From an uncultured Bacilli bacterium (GTDB taxonomy: Bacteria > Bacillota_I > Bacilli_A > RF39 > UBA660), in contig CAKOTD010000018.1 in NCBI GenBank assembly GCA_934120015.1, positions 1 to 29,077 on the forward strand: 29,077 nt of DNA, read 5' to 3'. The notes beneath the pieces were generated by a model. That model saw only the letters and a list, made by a program, of their open reading frames with translations. It searched no databases and had not been told where the DNA came from. A program made the translations under genes and the position numbers. This document shows positions 1 to 7,751 of this stretch, in pieces; within the stretch, counting starts at the first letter, position 1, and the number at the start of each line of letters is the position of its first letter.

Positions 1-55
1 ACCGAAATCATCTATTTGAATCCATTGCCTAAACTCTCTCTTTTTTATTTAGTCC

Positions 56-84
56 TTGACAAAGGTTACATTTTATTTGATAAT
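56..84 (+). promoter_or_regulatory. Predicted promoter, distal
   Basis: TTGACA (56-61) and GATAAT (79-84) are separated by 17 bases, which is close to the sigma-A consensus. It would read towards the cell-wall hydrolase gene starting at 155 and lies upstream of a second promoter. Bases 1-55 hold nothing I can assign. Confidence 0.55.
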
Positions 85-102
85 TATCTTTTTTTCTTAT
101 GT

Positions 103-132
103 TTGACTAAAATATTTAATTTGTGATAGAAT
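103..132 (+). promoter_or_regulatory. Predicted promoter, proximal
   Basis: TTGACT (103-108) and TAGAAT (127-132) are separated by 18 bases, with an upstream TG at 124-125 like an extended -10. Transcription would begin near 139. That excludes the in-frame ATG at 137 and supports the start at 155, which has its own AGGAG. Confidence 0.6.
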
Positions 133-154
133 ATTAATGTTTAAGGAGAGTAAT

Positions 155-763
155 ATGAAAATAAGTAAAATAATACTATTTATGAGTATATCAATTTTCA
201 TAATTAGTGTTGGTATAATATATTTTTATAAAAATAATTTTTATAAGATTGATGATAATAAATTATATACACTTATAAATAATCATAAAGAATCTTATGA
301 TTTAGTTATGAATGATTTTATTTTGGAAACTTCAAAAAAGATGCAAATTGTATATGATGGTCTTACACTTGATGAGTTAGCTGCAAAATTAGATAGATAT
401 CTTGCTTCAGATCTTTCTGGTAAAGGCTATTTATATGCCTCACATTCACTTGAAATTGGAATTGATCCATATTTAGCTGTTGCTATTTCAATGCATGAAA
501 CAGGTTGTAGATGGGGATGTAGTAGACTTGTAAAAGAATGTAATAATGTTGGTGGACAAAAAGGTTCACCTGGATGTAATGGTGGTTCATATAAGTCTTA
601 TGCAACATTAGATGAAGGTATAATAGGTTTTTTAGATAATATTTATAGAAATTATGCTGCCTATGGTTTATATACAGCTGAACAAATGAATCCAAAATAT
701 GCTGAAGATCCAAATTGGTCTTCAAGAGTTAATAATTATATTGAGCAAATAAGAAAAATTTAG
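155..763 (+). CDS. Membrane-anchored glucosaminidase/lysozyme-like peptidoglycan hydrolase
   Basis: Likely an extracytoplasmic peptidoglycan glycan-strand hydrolase. The protein (202 aa from this start) has one N-terminal membrane segment (about residues 5-25). A linker leads to a C-terminal lysozyme/glucosaminidase-like domain (about 90-202) with SMHETG holding the probable catalytic Glu (about residue 115). The following NNVGG-KG stretch resembles the NN-x-x-G region of GH73-type glucosaminidases. Four cysteines cluster around the putative active site, which is unusual for a Gram-positive surface enzyme. I chose ATG 155 over ATG 137 because AGGAG lies 6 nt upstream and the predicted transcription start is near 139. 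It is followed 12 bp later by the permease gene, so the two are probably co-transcribed. The exact glycosidase family is uncertain. Confidence 0.7.
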   Translation: MKISKIILFMSISIFIISVGIIYFYKNNFYKIDDNKLYTLINNHKESYDLVMNDFILETSKKMQIVYDGLTLDELAAKLDRYLASDLSGKGYLYASHSLEIGIDPYLAVAISMHETGCRWGCSRLVKECNNVGGQKGSPGCNGGSYKSYATLDEGIIGFLDNIYRNYAAYGLYTAEQMNPKYAEDPNWSSRVNNYIEQIRKI

Positions 764-775
764 AGGAGAATTTAT

Positions 776-1831
776 ATGTATAAGAATAAAGTTAATTATC
801 GTTTTGTTAATATATTGTTTATCTTGCTAATTATATATATACTATATTTAACATTTGGTTTGTGGGGGGGAATTGTTAGTACAATATTTAAAATTCTAGT
901 ACCATTTATAATTGCGTTTACTGCTGCCTATGCTCTTTATCCTTTTGTTAATAAACTTATAGAAAAGAATATTCCAAAAGGAGCTGCCATATTTATAGTG
1001 GTAGCAATTATATGTGCTGTATTTGTATTGCTTATATGTTTAGTTATTCCAGTTTTAATTGATCAACTTGTTGCTTTTTCAAATTGGATTATAGATTTTG
1101 CCAAATCTTTATCTACTAAATATAATATAGATTTAAATGCCCTTCAAAACTATGTTGGTGATGCTAAAAATGTTATCAATAGTTTTGGAAAATCAATTAG
1201 TGATTTTTCAATTGGTGTTATTAATAAATCAATTAGTATATTAACAATTACTGTTATAGCTTTTATAGCTGCAATTTATTTTTTATCATATATGCCAAAA
1301 GTAAGAAAAGGGTTAAAGAGGTATTTAAATAGAAAAAATAAGAAGACATATAACTATGTAAAGAGATTAGATCATGAGGTTAGTCAATATTTTGTAGGAT
1401 TAGAAAAATTTATGCTAGTTCAATTTTTTGAGTATACTATCATTTACTTTCTAATAGGGCATCCATATTATTTGTTATTGGGCGTTTTGTGTTCTGTTAC
1501 AACAGTAATACCATATTTTGGAGGTATTTTCTGTAATATATTAGCTTGTGTTACAGCATTCTTTATTTCGACTAAGTTATTTATATTTACCCTTATAGTA
1601 ACATTTATTGTTCCAAATATTGATGGATATGTAATATCTCCTAGAATTTATGGAAGTACTAATAATGTTCCAACATTGCTTACTATATTTGCAGCCTATG
1701 CGGGCGGAAAACTATTTGGAATTATTGGTATAGTTATAGCTTTGCCTATGACAATAATTTTACTTTCTACATATAGATTTTATGAAGATGATATAAGTCA
1801 AAAAATAGAAGATATTAAAAATAAAATGTAA
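776..1831 (+). CDS. AI-2E family transporter (PerM/YdgG-like permease)
   Basis: A 351-aa polytopic membrane protein, the usual length for the AI-2E exporter (PF01594) family. Hydrophobic segments lie near residues 12-30, 35-58, 68-95, 150-172, 212-265, 268-300 and 305-335. The family's C-terminal pattern is visible as a PYFGG motif in the middle, then VPNIDGYVISPRIYG and a final GIIGIVIALP segment. Members are variously assigned to autoinducer-2 export, ion or Na+/H+ exchange, so the substrate cannot be read from sequence. GAGGAG precedes the ATG. It probably shares the promoters of the upstream hydrolase gene, and transcription ends at the hairpin directly after the stop codon. Confidence 0.85.
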   Translation: MYKNKVNYRFVNILFILLIIYILYLTFGLWGGIVSTIFKILVPFIIAFTAAYALYPFVNKLIEKNIPKGAAIFIVVAIICAVFVLLICLVIPVLIDQLVAFSNWIIDFAKSLSTKYNIDLNALQNYVGDAKNVINSFGKSISDFSIGVINKSISILTITVIAFIAAIYFLSYMPKVRKGLKRYLNRKNKKTYNYVKRLDHEVSQYFVGLEKFMLVQFFEYTIIYFLIGHPYYLLLGVLCSVTTVIPYFGGIFCNILACVTAFFISTKLFIFTLIVTFIVPNIDGYVISPRIYGSTNNVPTLLTIFAAYAGGKLFGIIGIVIALPMTIILLSTYRFYEDDISQKIEDIKNKM

Positions 1832-1852
1832 CCAAAGGTATCTTTGGTTTTT
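1830..1852 (+). terminator. Rho-independent terminator after the AI-2E permease gene
   Basis: An 8-bp perfect stem AACCAAAG/CTTTGGTT (1830-1837 and 1842-1849) with a 4-nt loop and a T run. It overlaps the stop codon of the permease gene. The 178 bases to the next gene hold only this and a promoter. Confidence 0.85.
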
Positions 1853-1977
1853 ATATACTAGTAAAGTTTTTAAAATAGTAATAACAGGTATGACTAAAAC
1901 GATAATCAATAAACTAGACTTATTATATGATATACTATTAGATATCTAAAATTTATTTTTCATTTTGCTTGTATGGA

Positions 1978-2006
1978 TTGTTTATTTGCACTAATTATAT
2001 TATAAT
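1978..2006 (+). promoter_or_regulatory. Predicted promoter for the permease/mutM pair
   Basis: TTGTTT (1978-1983), a 17-nt spacer and TATAAT (2001-2006). Transcription would start near 2013, about 18 nt before the ATG at 2031, which has a good GGAGG. No yybP-ykoY manganese riboswitch was recognised in the leader. Confidence 0.5.
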
Positions 2007-2030
2007 TAATATGTTTTACGGAGGAATTAT

Positions 2031-2858
2031 ATGTTAGAGGTTATAAAGGAAACTATTATAGATTCAGTTAAATTATTGCCATTTTTAATAGTAACATTTA
2101 TTTTAATTGAATTAATTGAACATAAAATAAATAATAAAAAGCTTGTGAGTAAAGCTGGCAAATTTGGACCATTTATTGGTGGAATATTAGGAGCTATTCC
2201 TCAGTGTGGTTTTAGTGTGTCAGCAACTCATCTTTATGCAACTAAAATTATTACCATGGGAACATTAATATCTATTTATCTATCTACTAGTGATGAAATG
2301 ATACCTATTATGATAAGTGAAGGAACTGATGTAATTACTATTGTAAAAATAATTGGAATAAAGATATTTATTGGTATGATTTTTGGCTTTATTATAGATT
2401 TAATATTCAAAAAGAAAGAAGAAATTAGCTTATCAAAAATATGTGAAGATGAACATTGTCATTGTGAGAATGGTATATTTTTCTCAGCAATAAAACATAC
2501 AATACATATATTTCTATTTATTATAATTTTATCATTTCTAATAAATACATTATTATATTTTATTGGTGAGGATAATTTATCGAAAATATTTACAAATAAT
2601 ATATTTATAGGACCATTTATTTGTAGTTTATTTGGGCTAATTCCCAATTGTGCATCTAGTGTTGTTATTACTGAATTATATTTAGATGGTGTGCTTACAC
2701 TTGGTTCAGCAATGGCGGGGTTACTTACGGGTAGTGGTGTTGCTTTAATGGTATTATTTAAGATTAATAAAAATATAAAAGAGAATATAAAAATTATTTC
2801 ACTTGTATATTTTATAGGTGTTGTAAGTGGAATAATTATTAATTTATTAGGATTGTAG
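2031..2858 (+). CDS. Putative manganese transporter / arsenic-efflux-like permease (PF11449 type)
   Basis: A 275-aa integral membrane protein with two homologous halves. Each half carries the same signature: GAIPQCGFS near residue 54 and GLIPNCASS near residue 202. Each is followed by a short polar turn and a long hydrophobic helix. This duplicated G-x-[IL]-P-x-C motif is characteristic of the family annotated as putative manganese transporter or arsenic efflux protein. A central hydrophilic loop has a metal-ligand-rich run, CEDEHCHCENG (about 137-147), consistent with metal binding. It has its own promoter and GGAGG, and mutM follows 10 bp downstream. Family assignment is good; the metal transported is inferred. 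Confidence 0.75.
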   Translation: MLEVIKETIIDSVKLLPFLIVTFILIELIEHKINNKKLVSKAGKFGPFIGGILGAIPQCGFSVSATHLYATKIITMGTLISIYLSTSDEMIPIMISEGTDVITIVKIIGIKIFIGMIFGFIIDLIFKKKEEISLSKICEDEHCHCENGIFFSAIKHTIHIFLFIIILSFLINTLLYFIGEDNLSKIFTNNIFIGPFICSLFGLIPNCASSVVITELYLDGVLTLGSAMAGLLTGSGVALMVLFKINKNIKENIKIISLVYFIGVVSGIIINLLGL

Positions 2859-2868
2859 GTGAAATAAT

Positions 2869-3684
2869 ATGCCTGAGTTACCAGAAGTTGAAACTGTTAA
2901 GAATACCCTTAAAAAATTAATAATAGGTAAAAAGATTACGAATGTAACTGTAAATTATAGTGGTATTATTGAATATCCATCTGTTGATGATTTTTGTACA
3001 AGTATAGTTGGAGAAGTAATAAACGATATTAGTAGGCGTGGAAAATGGTTGATGTTTGAGCTTGACAACTATTATTTACTTAGTCATTTGCGTATGGAGG
3101 GAAGATATTTTTATAAAAACAGTCATGATGAACATTATAAACATGAACATGTTATTTTTGAACTTGATAAAAAGATGGAACTTCGTTATATTGATACTAG
3201 AAAATTTGGAAAGATGCATCTCATAAAAAAAGAATTAATTAATTTACGAAAACCCTTATCTGAACTTGGGTTGGAACCCTTTGATATGATGCTTGACTCT
3301 GATTATTTAATAAAAAAATATTGTAATAAAAAATTACCAATAAAAACAGTACTTCTTGATCAAAGTATAATTGTTGGTATTGGTAATATATATGCAGATG
3401 AAATTTTATTTTTAAGTAAAATAAATCCTTTAAAAAGGGCAATGGATTTAAAAAATGATGAGTGTAATTCTATAATAGAAAATGCACGAAATGTATTAAA
3501 TCAAGCTATTAAAGCAGGTGGTACTACTATAAAAAGTTATGAATCAAGTGAAGGTGTACATGGTAGATTTCAGACAATGCTTTATGTACATGGAAAAGAA
3601 AAATGTCAAAAGTGTAATCAAAAAATAGAAAAAATTAGAGTTGGTGGACGAGGAACATATTATTGTCCTAACTGTCAGAAATAG
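2869..3684 (+). CDS. mutM: Formamidopyrimidine-DNA glycosylase (Fpg/MutM)
   Basis: Base-excision repair enzyme that removes 8-oxoguanine and formamidopyrimidines and cleaves the abasic site. The N-terminus MPELPEVETV supplies the catalytic Pro2 and Glu3. RRGKW near residue 56 carries the conserved Lys. ILDQSIIVGIGNIYADE-like sequence (about 163-177) is the helix-two-turn-helix region, and a C-terminal C-x2-C...C-x2-C zinc finger (about 245-269) follows KSYESSEGVHGRFQ. The 271-aa length is normal. The start has an AGGTGA ribosome site and sits 10 bp after the permease gene, so they are probably one transcript. The last 10 bases overlap the end of the convergent UPF0316 gene. Confidence 0.97.
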   Translation: MPELPEVETVKNTLKKLIIGKKITNVTVNYSGIIEYPSVDDFCTSIVGEVINDISRRGKWLMFELDNYYLLSHLRMEGRYFYKNSHDEHYKHEHVIFELDKKMELRYIDTRKFGKMHLIKKELINLRKPLSELGLEPFDMMLDSDYLIKKYCNKKLPIKTVLLDQSIIVGIGNIYADEILFLSKINPLKRAMDLKNDECNSIIENARNVLNQAIKAGGTTIKSYESSEGVHGRFQTMLYVHGKEKCQKCNQKIEKIRVGGRGTYYCPNCQK

Positions 3685-4166
3685 GTTTTTAACTTTATCA
3701 ACTCCGATGAAATAGTTGGATTTGGGTCATATTCTTTAATTGTATGAAGGATATGATTCCTTTTTTTTCTTGGTATTGTAATCATGTATATATCCTTATC
3801 TTCATTGTTTTTAATACCTTTTACTCTAATGAAATTATATTGCTTTAGATTTAGAATGTTGTATAATTCATTATTAGAATCTTTTGTAATATAAGTTATT
3901 AAACTATGCCCCATAGCTAACTTTTCCTCTAGTATCCCTCCAACGTAAGAACCGACTAAAGAACCTAGAATGAAAAATATAACTTTTAAAAAGTCTTTTG
4001 TTAAGTTAGTAACAACAGCTCCTGTAACTAGTACCCATATTAGTGATATCAATAGTTGTAAAATTGCGCCTAATCCTTTTTTACCGTTTGCAACTACAAT
4101 TAGTCTTAATGTAGCAAGAGCGTTTTCTATTATTTTTGATATAAATATAAAAATATATGTAAGCAT
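3675..4166 (-). CDS. UPF0316-type membrane protein (DUF5698 + DUF2179-like)
   Basis: A 163-aa protein with an N-terminal membrane part. Segments lie near residues 1-15, 30-55 and 62-80, with LGSLVGSYVGGILEEKLAMG matching the conserved family signature. A soluble C-terminal part (about 85-163) includes IPRKKRNHILHTIKEYDPN, the typical DUF2179 ending. The function of UPF0316 proteins is unknown; DUF2179-like domains are thought to be small-ligand or regulatory domains. AGGA precedes the ATG on the minus strand. The gene is single, convergent with mutM and divergent from the HA-repeat gene. Confidence 0.8.
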   Translation of the reverse strand: MLTYIFIFISKIIENALATLRLIVVANGKKGLGAILQLLISLIWVLVTGAVVTNLTKDFLKVIFFILGSLVGSYVGGILEEKLAMGHSLITYITKDSNNELYNILNLKQYNFIRVKGIKNNEDKDIYMITIPRKKRNHILHTIKEYDPNPTISSELIKLKTYF

Positions 4167-4234
4167 ATAAAAATCCTTTCTTTTTATATGTTGTTCAAAA
4201 TGTTTATTTATATGCAGGTGATATTAAGGTAAGG

Positions 4235-4263
4235 TTGTATAGGCAGTTATAATTTGGTATAAT
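4235..4263 (+). promoter_or_regulatory. Extended -10 promoter in a compact start module
   Basis: TTGTAT (4235-4240), a 17-nt spacer and TATAAT (4258-4263) preceded by TGG. The predicted start, near 4270, coincides with the AGGTGAT ribosome site (4270-4276). The 5' UTR before ATG 4281 would be only about 11 nt. Confidence 0.65.
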
Positions 4264-4280
4264 TTATATAGGTGATTAAT

Positions 4281-5477
4281 ATGTTTATTGAGCAAAATAA
4301 ATTTGATATAAAATGGGATTATAAATATAATTTGGCCAAAAAATATTATGAAAAATATAATGATTTGCAAGTACCACAAAGCTTTAGAACAATTAATGGA
4401 ATAGATTATGATGAAAATGGTGCAATGCTGGGTAACTGGGTTGATAGACAGCGTATGTTATATAAAAAAGGAATGTTGGATAGTGATAAGAAAGATAAAT
4501 TAGAAAAGATAGGAATAAAAAATAGTATTCAATTGTCCTGGGAAGAAGTTTATACCTTGGCTCAAAATTACTTTAGAAAAAATGGTAATTCAGAAATACC
4601 TAAAGGTTTTAGAACAATTAATGGAATAGATTATAATGAAAGTGGTATTATGCTAGGAAATTGGATTAGTAACCAAAGAAAACTATATAAAAAGGGTACA
4701 TTACTCCCTGATAGATTTGAAAAACTTAAGAATATTAAGTTAAGATTTGATATAAAAAAAATAAGTATGTCTTGGGATGAATGTTATAATCTTGTATTAA
4801 ATTATTATAAAAAATATGGTAATACTAATATGAATAAAGAATTTAAAACTTTAGACGGAGTAAAATATGATGCAAACGGATTAAACTTAAGATACTGGAT
4901 AGATAATCAGCGCCAAAAATATAAAAGAGATGAATTGACCAGTGTACAAATATCAAAATTAAAATTAATTAAAATTAGTTTTGAAAATATGACATTTTCG
5001 TGGGATAAGAGTTATTTGATTGCTAAAAAATATTATGAATATTATGGTAATTTGGATATTCATATAAATTTTAAAACTTTGGATTGTATAAATTATGATG
5101 AAAAAGGCATAGATTTAAGAAATTGGGTTAATAAACAAAGATCTTATTATAATAAAGGAACTTTATCAGATGAAAAAATTAGTCTGTTAAATGATATTGG
5201 AATGATATGGAATAAAGAAGATAATAAAAATAAAATAGAAAAAATATGTAAGTATTACAATATTAATTATGAAAAATATAAGAATTTACTAGATAGTTTT
5301 ATGGCAGAGGAATTATTTGCTAAACTAAAGTATTTAACGGAACACAATATTGCTATAGTAAATGAAGATGGTGTTTTAAATAATATTTTATTTATGAGTA
5401 AATTCAGTTTACAAATGCAGTATGCAATAAATATAAATGAAATGATAGATAATACTTCTAAAGGTAAGAAAAAATAG
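4281..5477 (+). CDS. Stand-alone four-repeat helicase-associated (HA) domain protein
   Basis: A 398-aa protein made of four repeats of about 67 aa at residues 12-79, 87-153, 165-232 and 241-309. Each runs as W-x3-Y...YYxKYGN...F+T-x-[ND]G-x-[DNK]YD-x-x-G-x2-L-x2-W-x3-QR-x2-YK+G...L. This is the helicase-associated domain (PF03457), normally found as tandem copies on the C-terminus of superfamily 2 helicases and presumed to bind nucleic acid. No helicase motif exists here. The C-terminal 88 residues (310-398) are a different, helical, unrecognised tail. Start at ATG 4281: the in-frame GTG at 4272 lies inside the Shine-Dalgarno. The gene is monocistronic between its own promoter and a terminator. 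A DNA- or RNA-binding role is inferred. Confidence 0.75.
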   Translation: MFIEQNKFDIKWDYKYNLAKKYYEKYNDLQVPQSFRTINGIDYDENGAMLGNWVDRQRMLYKKGMLDSDKKDKLEKIGIKNSIQLSWEEVYTLAQNYFRKNGNSEIPKGFRTINGIDYNESGIMLGNWISNQRKLYKKGTLLPDRFEKLKNIKLRFDIKKISMSWDECYNLVLNYYKKYGNTNMNKEFKTLDGVKYDANGLNLRYWIDNQRQKYKRDELTSVQISKLKLIKISFENMTFSWDKSYLIAKKYYEYYGNLDIHINFKTLDCINYDEKGIDLRNWVNKQRSYYNKGTLSDEKISLLNDIGMIWNKEDNKNKIEKICKYYNINYEKYKNLLDSFMAEELFAKLKYLTEHNIAIVNEDGVLNNILFMSKFSLQMQYAININEMIDNTSKGKKK

Positions 5478-5496
5478 TGTTATTTTGTAAAATAAG

Positions 5497-5525
5497 CCAA
5501 GAGATTCTGGTTATCTCTTGGTTTT
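5497..5525 (+). terminator. Rho-independent terminator after the HA-repeat gene
   Basis: A 9-bp perfect stem CCAAGAGAT/ATCTCTTGG (5497-5505 and 5513-5521), a 7-nt loop and a short T run. The ruvA -10 box begins only 6 bases later. Confidence 0.85.
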
Positions 5526-5527
5526 AA

Positions 5528-5536
5528 TGGTATAAT
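5528..5536 (+). promoter_or_regulatory. Extended -10 promoter for the ruvA operon
   Basis: TGG (5528-5530) plus TATAAT (5531-5536). There is no convincing -35, because that position lies inside the preceding terminator. The predicted start, near 5543, coincides with the GGTGAT ribosome site, about 10 nt before ATG 5553. It is the same compact layout as at 4258. Confidence 0.6.
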
Positions 5537-5552
5537 AGTGTTGGTGATTGAT

Positions 5553-6110
5553 ATGTATGGTTATATCTGTGGAACAATTGAAAAACAAGAAAGTAATTAT
5601 ATAATTTTAGAAAATAATAAAATAGGTTATTTAGTATATACTGCTAATCCTTATTCTTTTAATATAGGTGAGGAATATAAAATGTATTTGTATCAATATG
5701 TTAGGGAAGATGAAATAAGTCTGTATGGATTTAAGGAAGAGAAAGAAAGAGATTTATTTTTGAAACTGATTAATGTAAAGGGACTTGGATGTAAAATGGC
5801 TTTACCAATGCTTGCAACTGGTTCCATATCTGGAATTATTGATGCAATAGAAAGGGAAAATATTTTATATTTAAAGAAGTTTCCTAAAATAGGTGATAAA
5901 GTAGCAAGACAAATTATTCTTGATTTAAAGGGAAAACTGGTTACAAGTAGTAATATTAATAATGAAGGAAATACAAATGATGAACTTGTATCAGCACTTA
6001 CAGCACTAGGCTATAAATCCCAAGATATTAAAAGAATATTACCTTCTATTGATAAAAATCAGAAGATTGAAAGTCAAATAAAAGAAGCTTTAAAATTATT
6101 ATTGAAGTAG
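5553..6110 (+). CDS. ruvA: Holliday junction branch-migration protein RuvA
   Basis: RuvA tetramers bind four-way junctions and load the RuvB motor during recombinational repair. The protein (185 aa) has the N-terminal OB-fold with MYGYICGTIE and a central helix-hairpin-helix pair. FLKLINVKGLGCKMALPMLA and YLKKFPKIGDKVARQIILDLKGK are the hallmark motifs. A flexible linker (about 131-145) and a C-terminal RuvB-binding domain with ALTALGY end the protein. ATG 5553 is preferred to an upstream TTG at 5538, which would fall before the predicted transcript start. It is the first gene of a long, tightly packed operon; tdk follows after 7 bp. Confidence 0.95.
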   Translation: MYGYICGTIEKQESNYIILENNKIGYLVYTANPYSFNIGEEYKMYLYQYVREDEISLYGFKEEKERDLFLKLINVKGLGCKMALPMLATGSISGIIDAIERENILYLKKFPKIGDKVARQIILDLKGKLVTSSNINNEGNTNDELVSALTALGYKSQDIKRILPSIDKNQKIESQIKEALKLLLK

Positions 6111-6117
6111 GTGTTAT

Positions 6118-6693
6118 ATGGCTAAATTAAATTTTAAATATGCAACAATGAATTCTGGAAAAACACTCGATTTAATAAGAACTGCACATAACTATGAAGA
6201 AAATGGTTATAATGTTCTTTTATTAAAACCAGCTATAGACACTAAAGGTAAAACATATATTGAATCACGTGTTGGTTTAAAGAGACAAGTTGATTATTTA
6301 ATAGAAAAAAACGATAATATAATAGATAAAGTATCTAGTAATCTTAAAGATATTACTTGTATTTTTGTAGATGAGGTACAATTTTTATCTGAAAAACAAA
6401 TTGATGAGTTATTTTTGATAAGTAAAGTATTTGATATAGATGTTATATGTTATGGACTTAGGCTTAATTTTATGATGGAAGCATTCGAAGGAAGCCAAAG
6501 GCTTTTAGAAATTGCCGAGGAATTAGAAGAGTTAAAAACAATATGTAAGTGCGGTAATATTGCAAGATATGTTGGAAGAAAAGTTAATGGCAATTATGTT
6601 TTAAAGGGTGATGAAATTGTTATTGATGGTACTGATAATGTAGAATATATTCCTCTTTGTGGAGATTGTTATTTAAAAGATGTAAAAAAATAG
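6118..6693 (+). CDS. tdk: Thymidine kinase, type II
   Basis: Phosphorylates thymidine to dTMP in the salvage pathway. The 191-aa protein shows the P-loop MNSGKT (11-16) and the catalytic-Glu motif FVDEVQF (83-89). A CYGLRLNF lasso-type strand (111-118) follows. The structural zinc site is Cys143 and Cys145 (C-x-C) with Cys181 and Cys184 (C-x2-C). An AGGTGT site at the end of ruvA precedes the start. The odd feature is position: it splits ruvA from ruvB, which are usually adjacent. Confidence 0.95.
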   Translation: MAKLNFKYATMNSGKTLDLIRTAHNYEENGYNVLLLKPAIDTKGKTYIESRVGLKRQVDYLIEKNDNIIDKVSSNLKDITCIFVDEVQFLSEKQIDELFLISKVFDIDVICYGLRLNFMMEAFEGSQRLLEIAEELEELKTICKCGNIARYVGRKVNGNYVLKGDEIVIDGTDNVEYIPLCGDCYLKDVKK

Positions 6694-6725
6694 ATTATGT
6701 TAAAGTAAAAAGGTTGGTGAAATAA

Positions 6726-7733
6726 ATGAATGATGATAGAATTGTTACTTCAAATGAACTTAAAGAAGATTCTTTTGAAAAAACTATTAGACCAGTTAGT
6801 CTATCTGAATATATTGGTCAAAATGAGGTTAAAGAAAATCTTGATATATTTATTAAAGCTGCCAAAATGAGAGATGAAGCATTAGATCATGTTTTATTAT
6901 ATGGCCCTCCTGGGCTTGGTAAAACAACCCTTGCATTTATAATAGCAAATGAAATGGGTTCTAATATAAAAACTGCAAGTGGTCCTGCAATAGAAAAGAG
7001 TGGTGATTTGGCGGCAATTCTTTCAACTCTTGAACCAGGGGATGTATTGTTTATTGATGAAATTCATAGAATTCCAAGATATATAGAGGAAATATTATAT
7101 TCAGCAATGGAAGATTTTACTTTAGATATAATTGTCGGAAATGACTCTAGTAGTAGGAGTATAAAAATAGATCTTCCTCCATTTACTTTGGTAGGAGCAA
7201 CTACTAGAGCAGGTGATTTAACAGGTCCTCTTCGTGATCGATTTGGTATTGTTTCAAAACTTCAATTTTATAATGAAGATGATTTAAAAAAGATCATTGA
7301 AAGAACGGGTAGAGTTTTAAATGCTAAGATAGATGAAGATGCCGCTTATGAACTTGCAAGAAGAAGTAGAGGAACACCTAGAATAGCAAATCGTTTATTT
7401 AAAAGAATAAGAGATTATGCACTAGTTTTAGGTAGTGGAAATATTGATTTAAACATAACAAATGTTGCTCTTGATAAACTTAGAGTTGATAAATTAGGGC
7501 TTGATGATACAGACTATAATTTATTAAAATCTATTATTGAAAAATTTAATGGTGGTCCAGTCGGAATTGAAGCACTTGCTTCATCAATAGGTGAAGAGCA
7601 GACAACTATTGAGGATGTTTATGAACCATATTTATTACAACAGGGATTACTAAAAAGAACTAGTCGAGGAAGAGTAGTTACGGAAAAAGCATATGAGCAT
7701 TTAGGAATACCATATAATGAAAAAAACAAATAA
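6726..7733 (+). CDS. ruvB: Holliday junction DNA helicase RuvB
   Basis: AAA+ motor of branch migration, working as hexamers with RuvA. The 335-aa length is standard. RP-x-SL-x-EYIGQ opens the ATPase domain. Walker A is GPPGLGKT (60-67), Walker B lies in VLFIDEIHR (about 108-116), sensor I in GATTRAG and the arginine finger in LRDRFGI. The C-terminal winged helix includes GGPVGIEALASSIGEE and ends with GRVVTEKAYEHLG. A GGTGA ribosome site is used. Gene order ruvA-tdk-ruvB-queA keeps the usual ruvAB-queA association; tgt, often next, is absent from the window. Confidence 0.97.
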   Translation: MNDDRIVTSNELKEDSFEKTIRPVSLSEYIGQNEVKENLDIFIKAAKMRDEALDHVLLYGPPGLGKTTLAFIIANEMGSNIKTASGPAIEKSGDLAAILSTLEPGDVLFIDEIHRIPRYIEEILYSAMEDFTLDIIVGNDSSSRSIKIDLPPFTLVGATTRAGDLTGPLRDRFGIVSKLQFYNEDDLKKIIERTGRVLNAKIDEDAAYELARRSRGTPRIANRLFKRIRDYALVLGSGNIDLNITNVALDKLRVDKLGLDDTDYNLLKSIIEKFNGGPVGIEALASSIGEEQTTIEDVYEPYLLQQGLLKRTSRGRVVTEKAYEHLGIPYNEKNK

Positions 7734-7751
7734 AGGCATGGTGAAGTATAT

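Noticed and set aside
483..725. Minus-strand 80-codon frame
   Set aside because: It lies wholly opposite the glucosaminidase-like gene, with His/Tyr-rich low-complexity translation and no ribosome site.
1853..2030. Manganese (yybP-ykoY) riboswitch before the metal permease
   Set aside because: No GGGGAGUA-type core or conserved stems; the predicted promoter leaves a leader of about 18 nt only.
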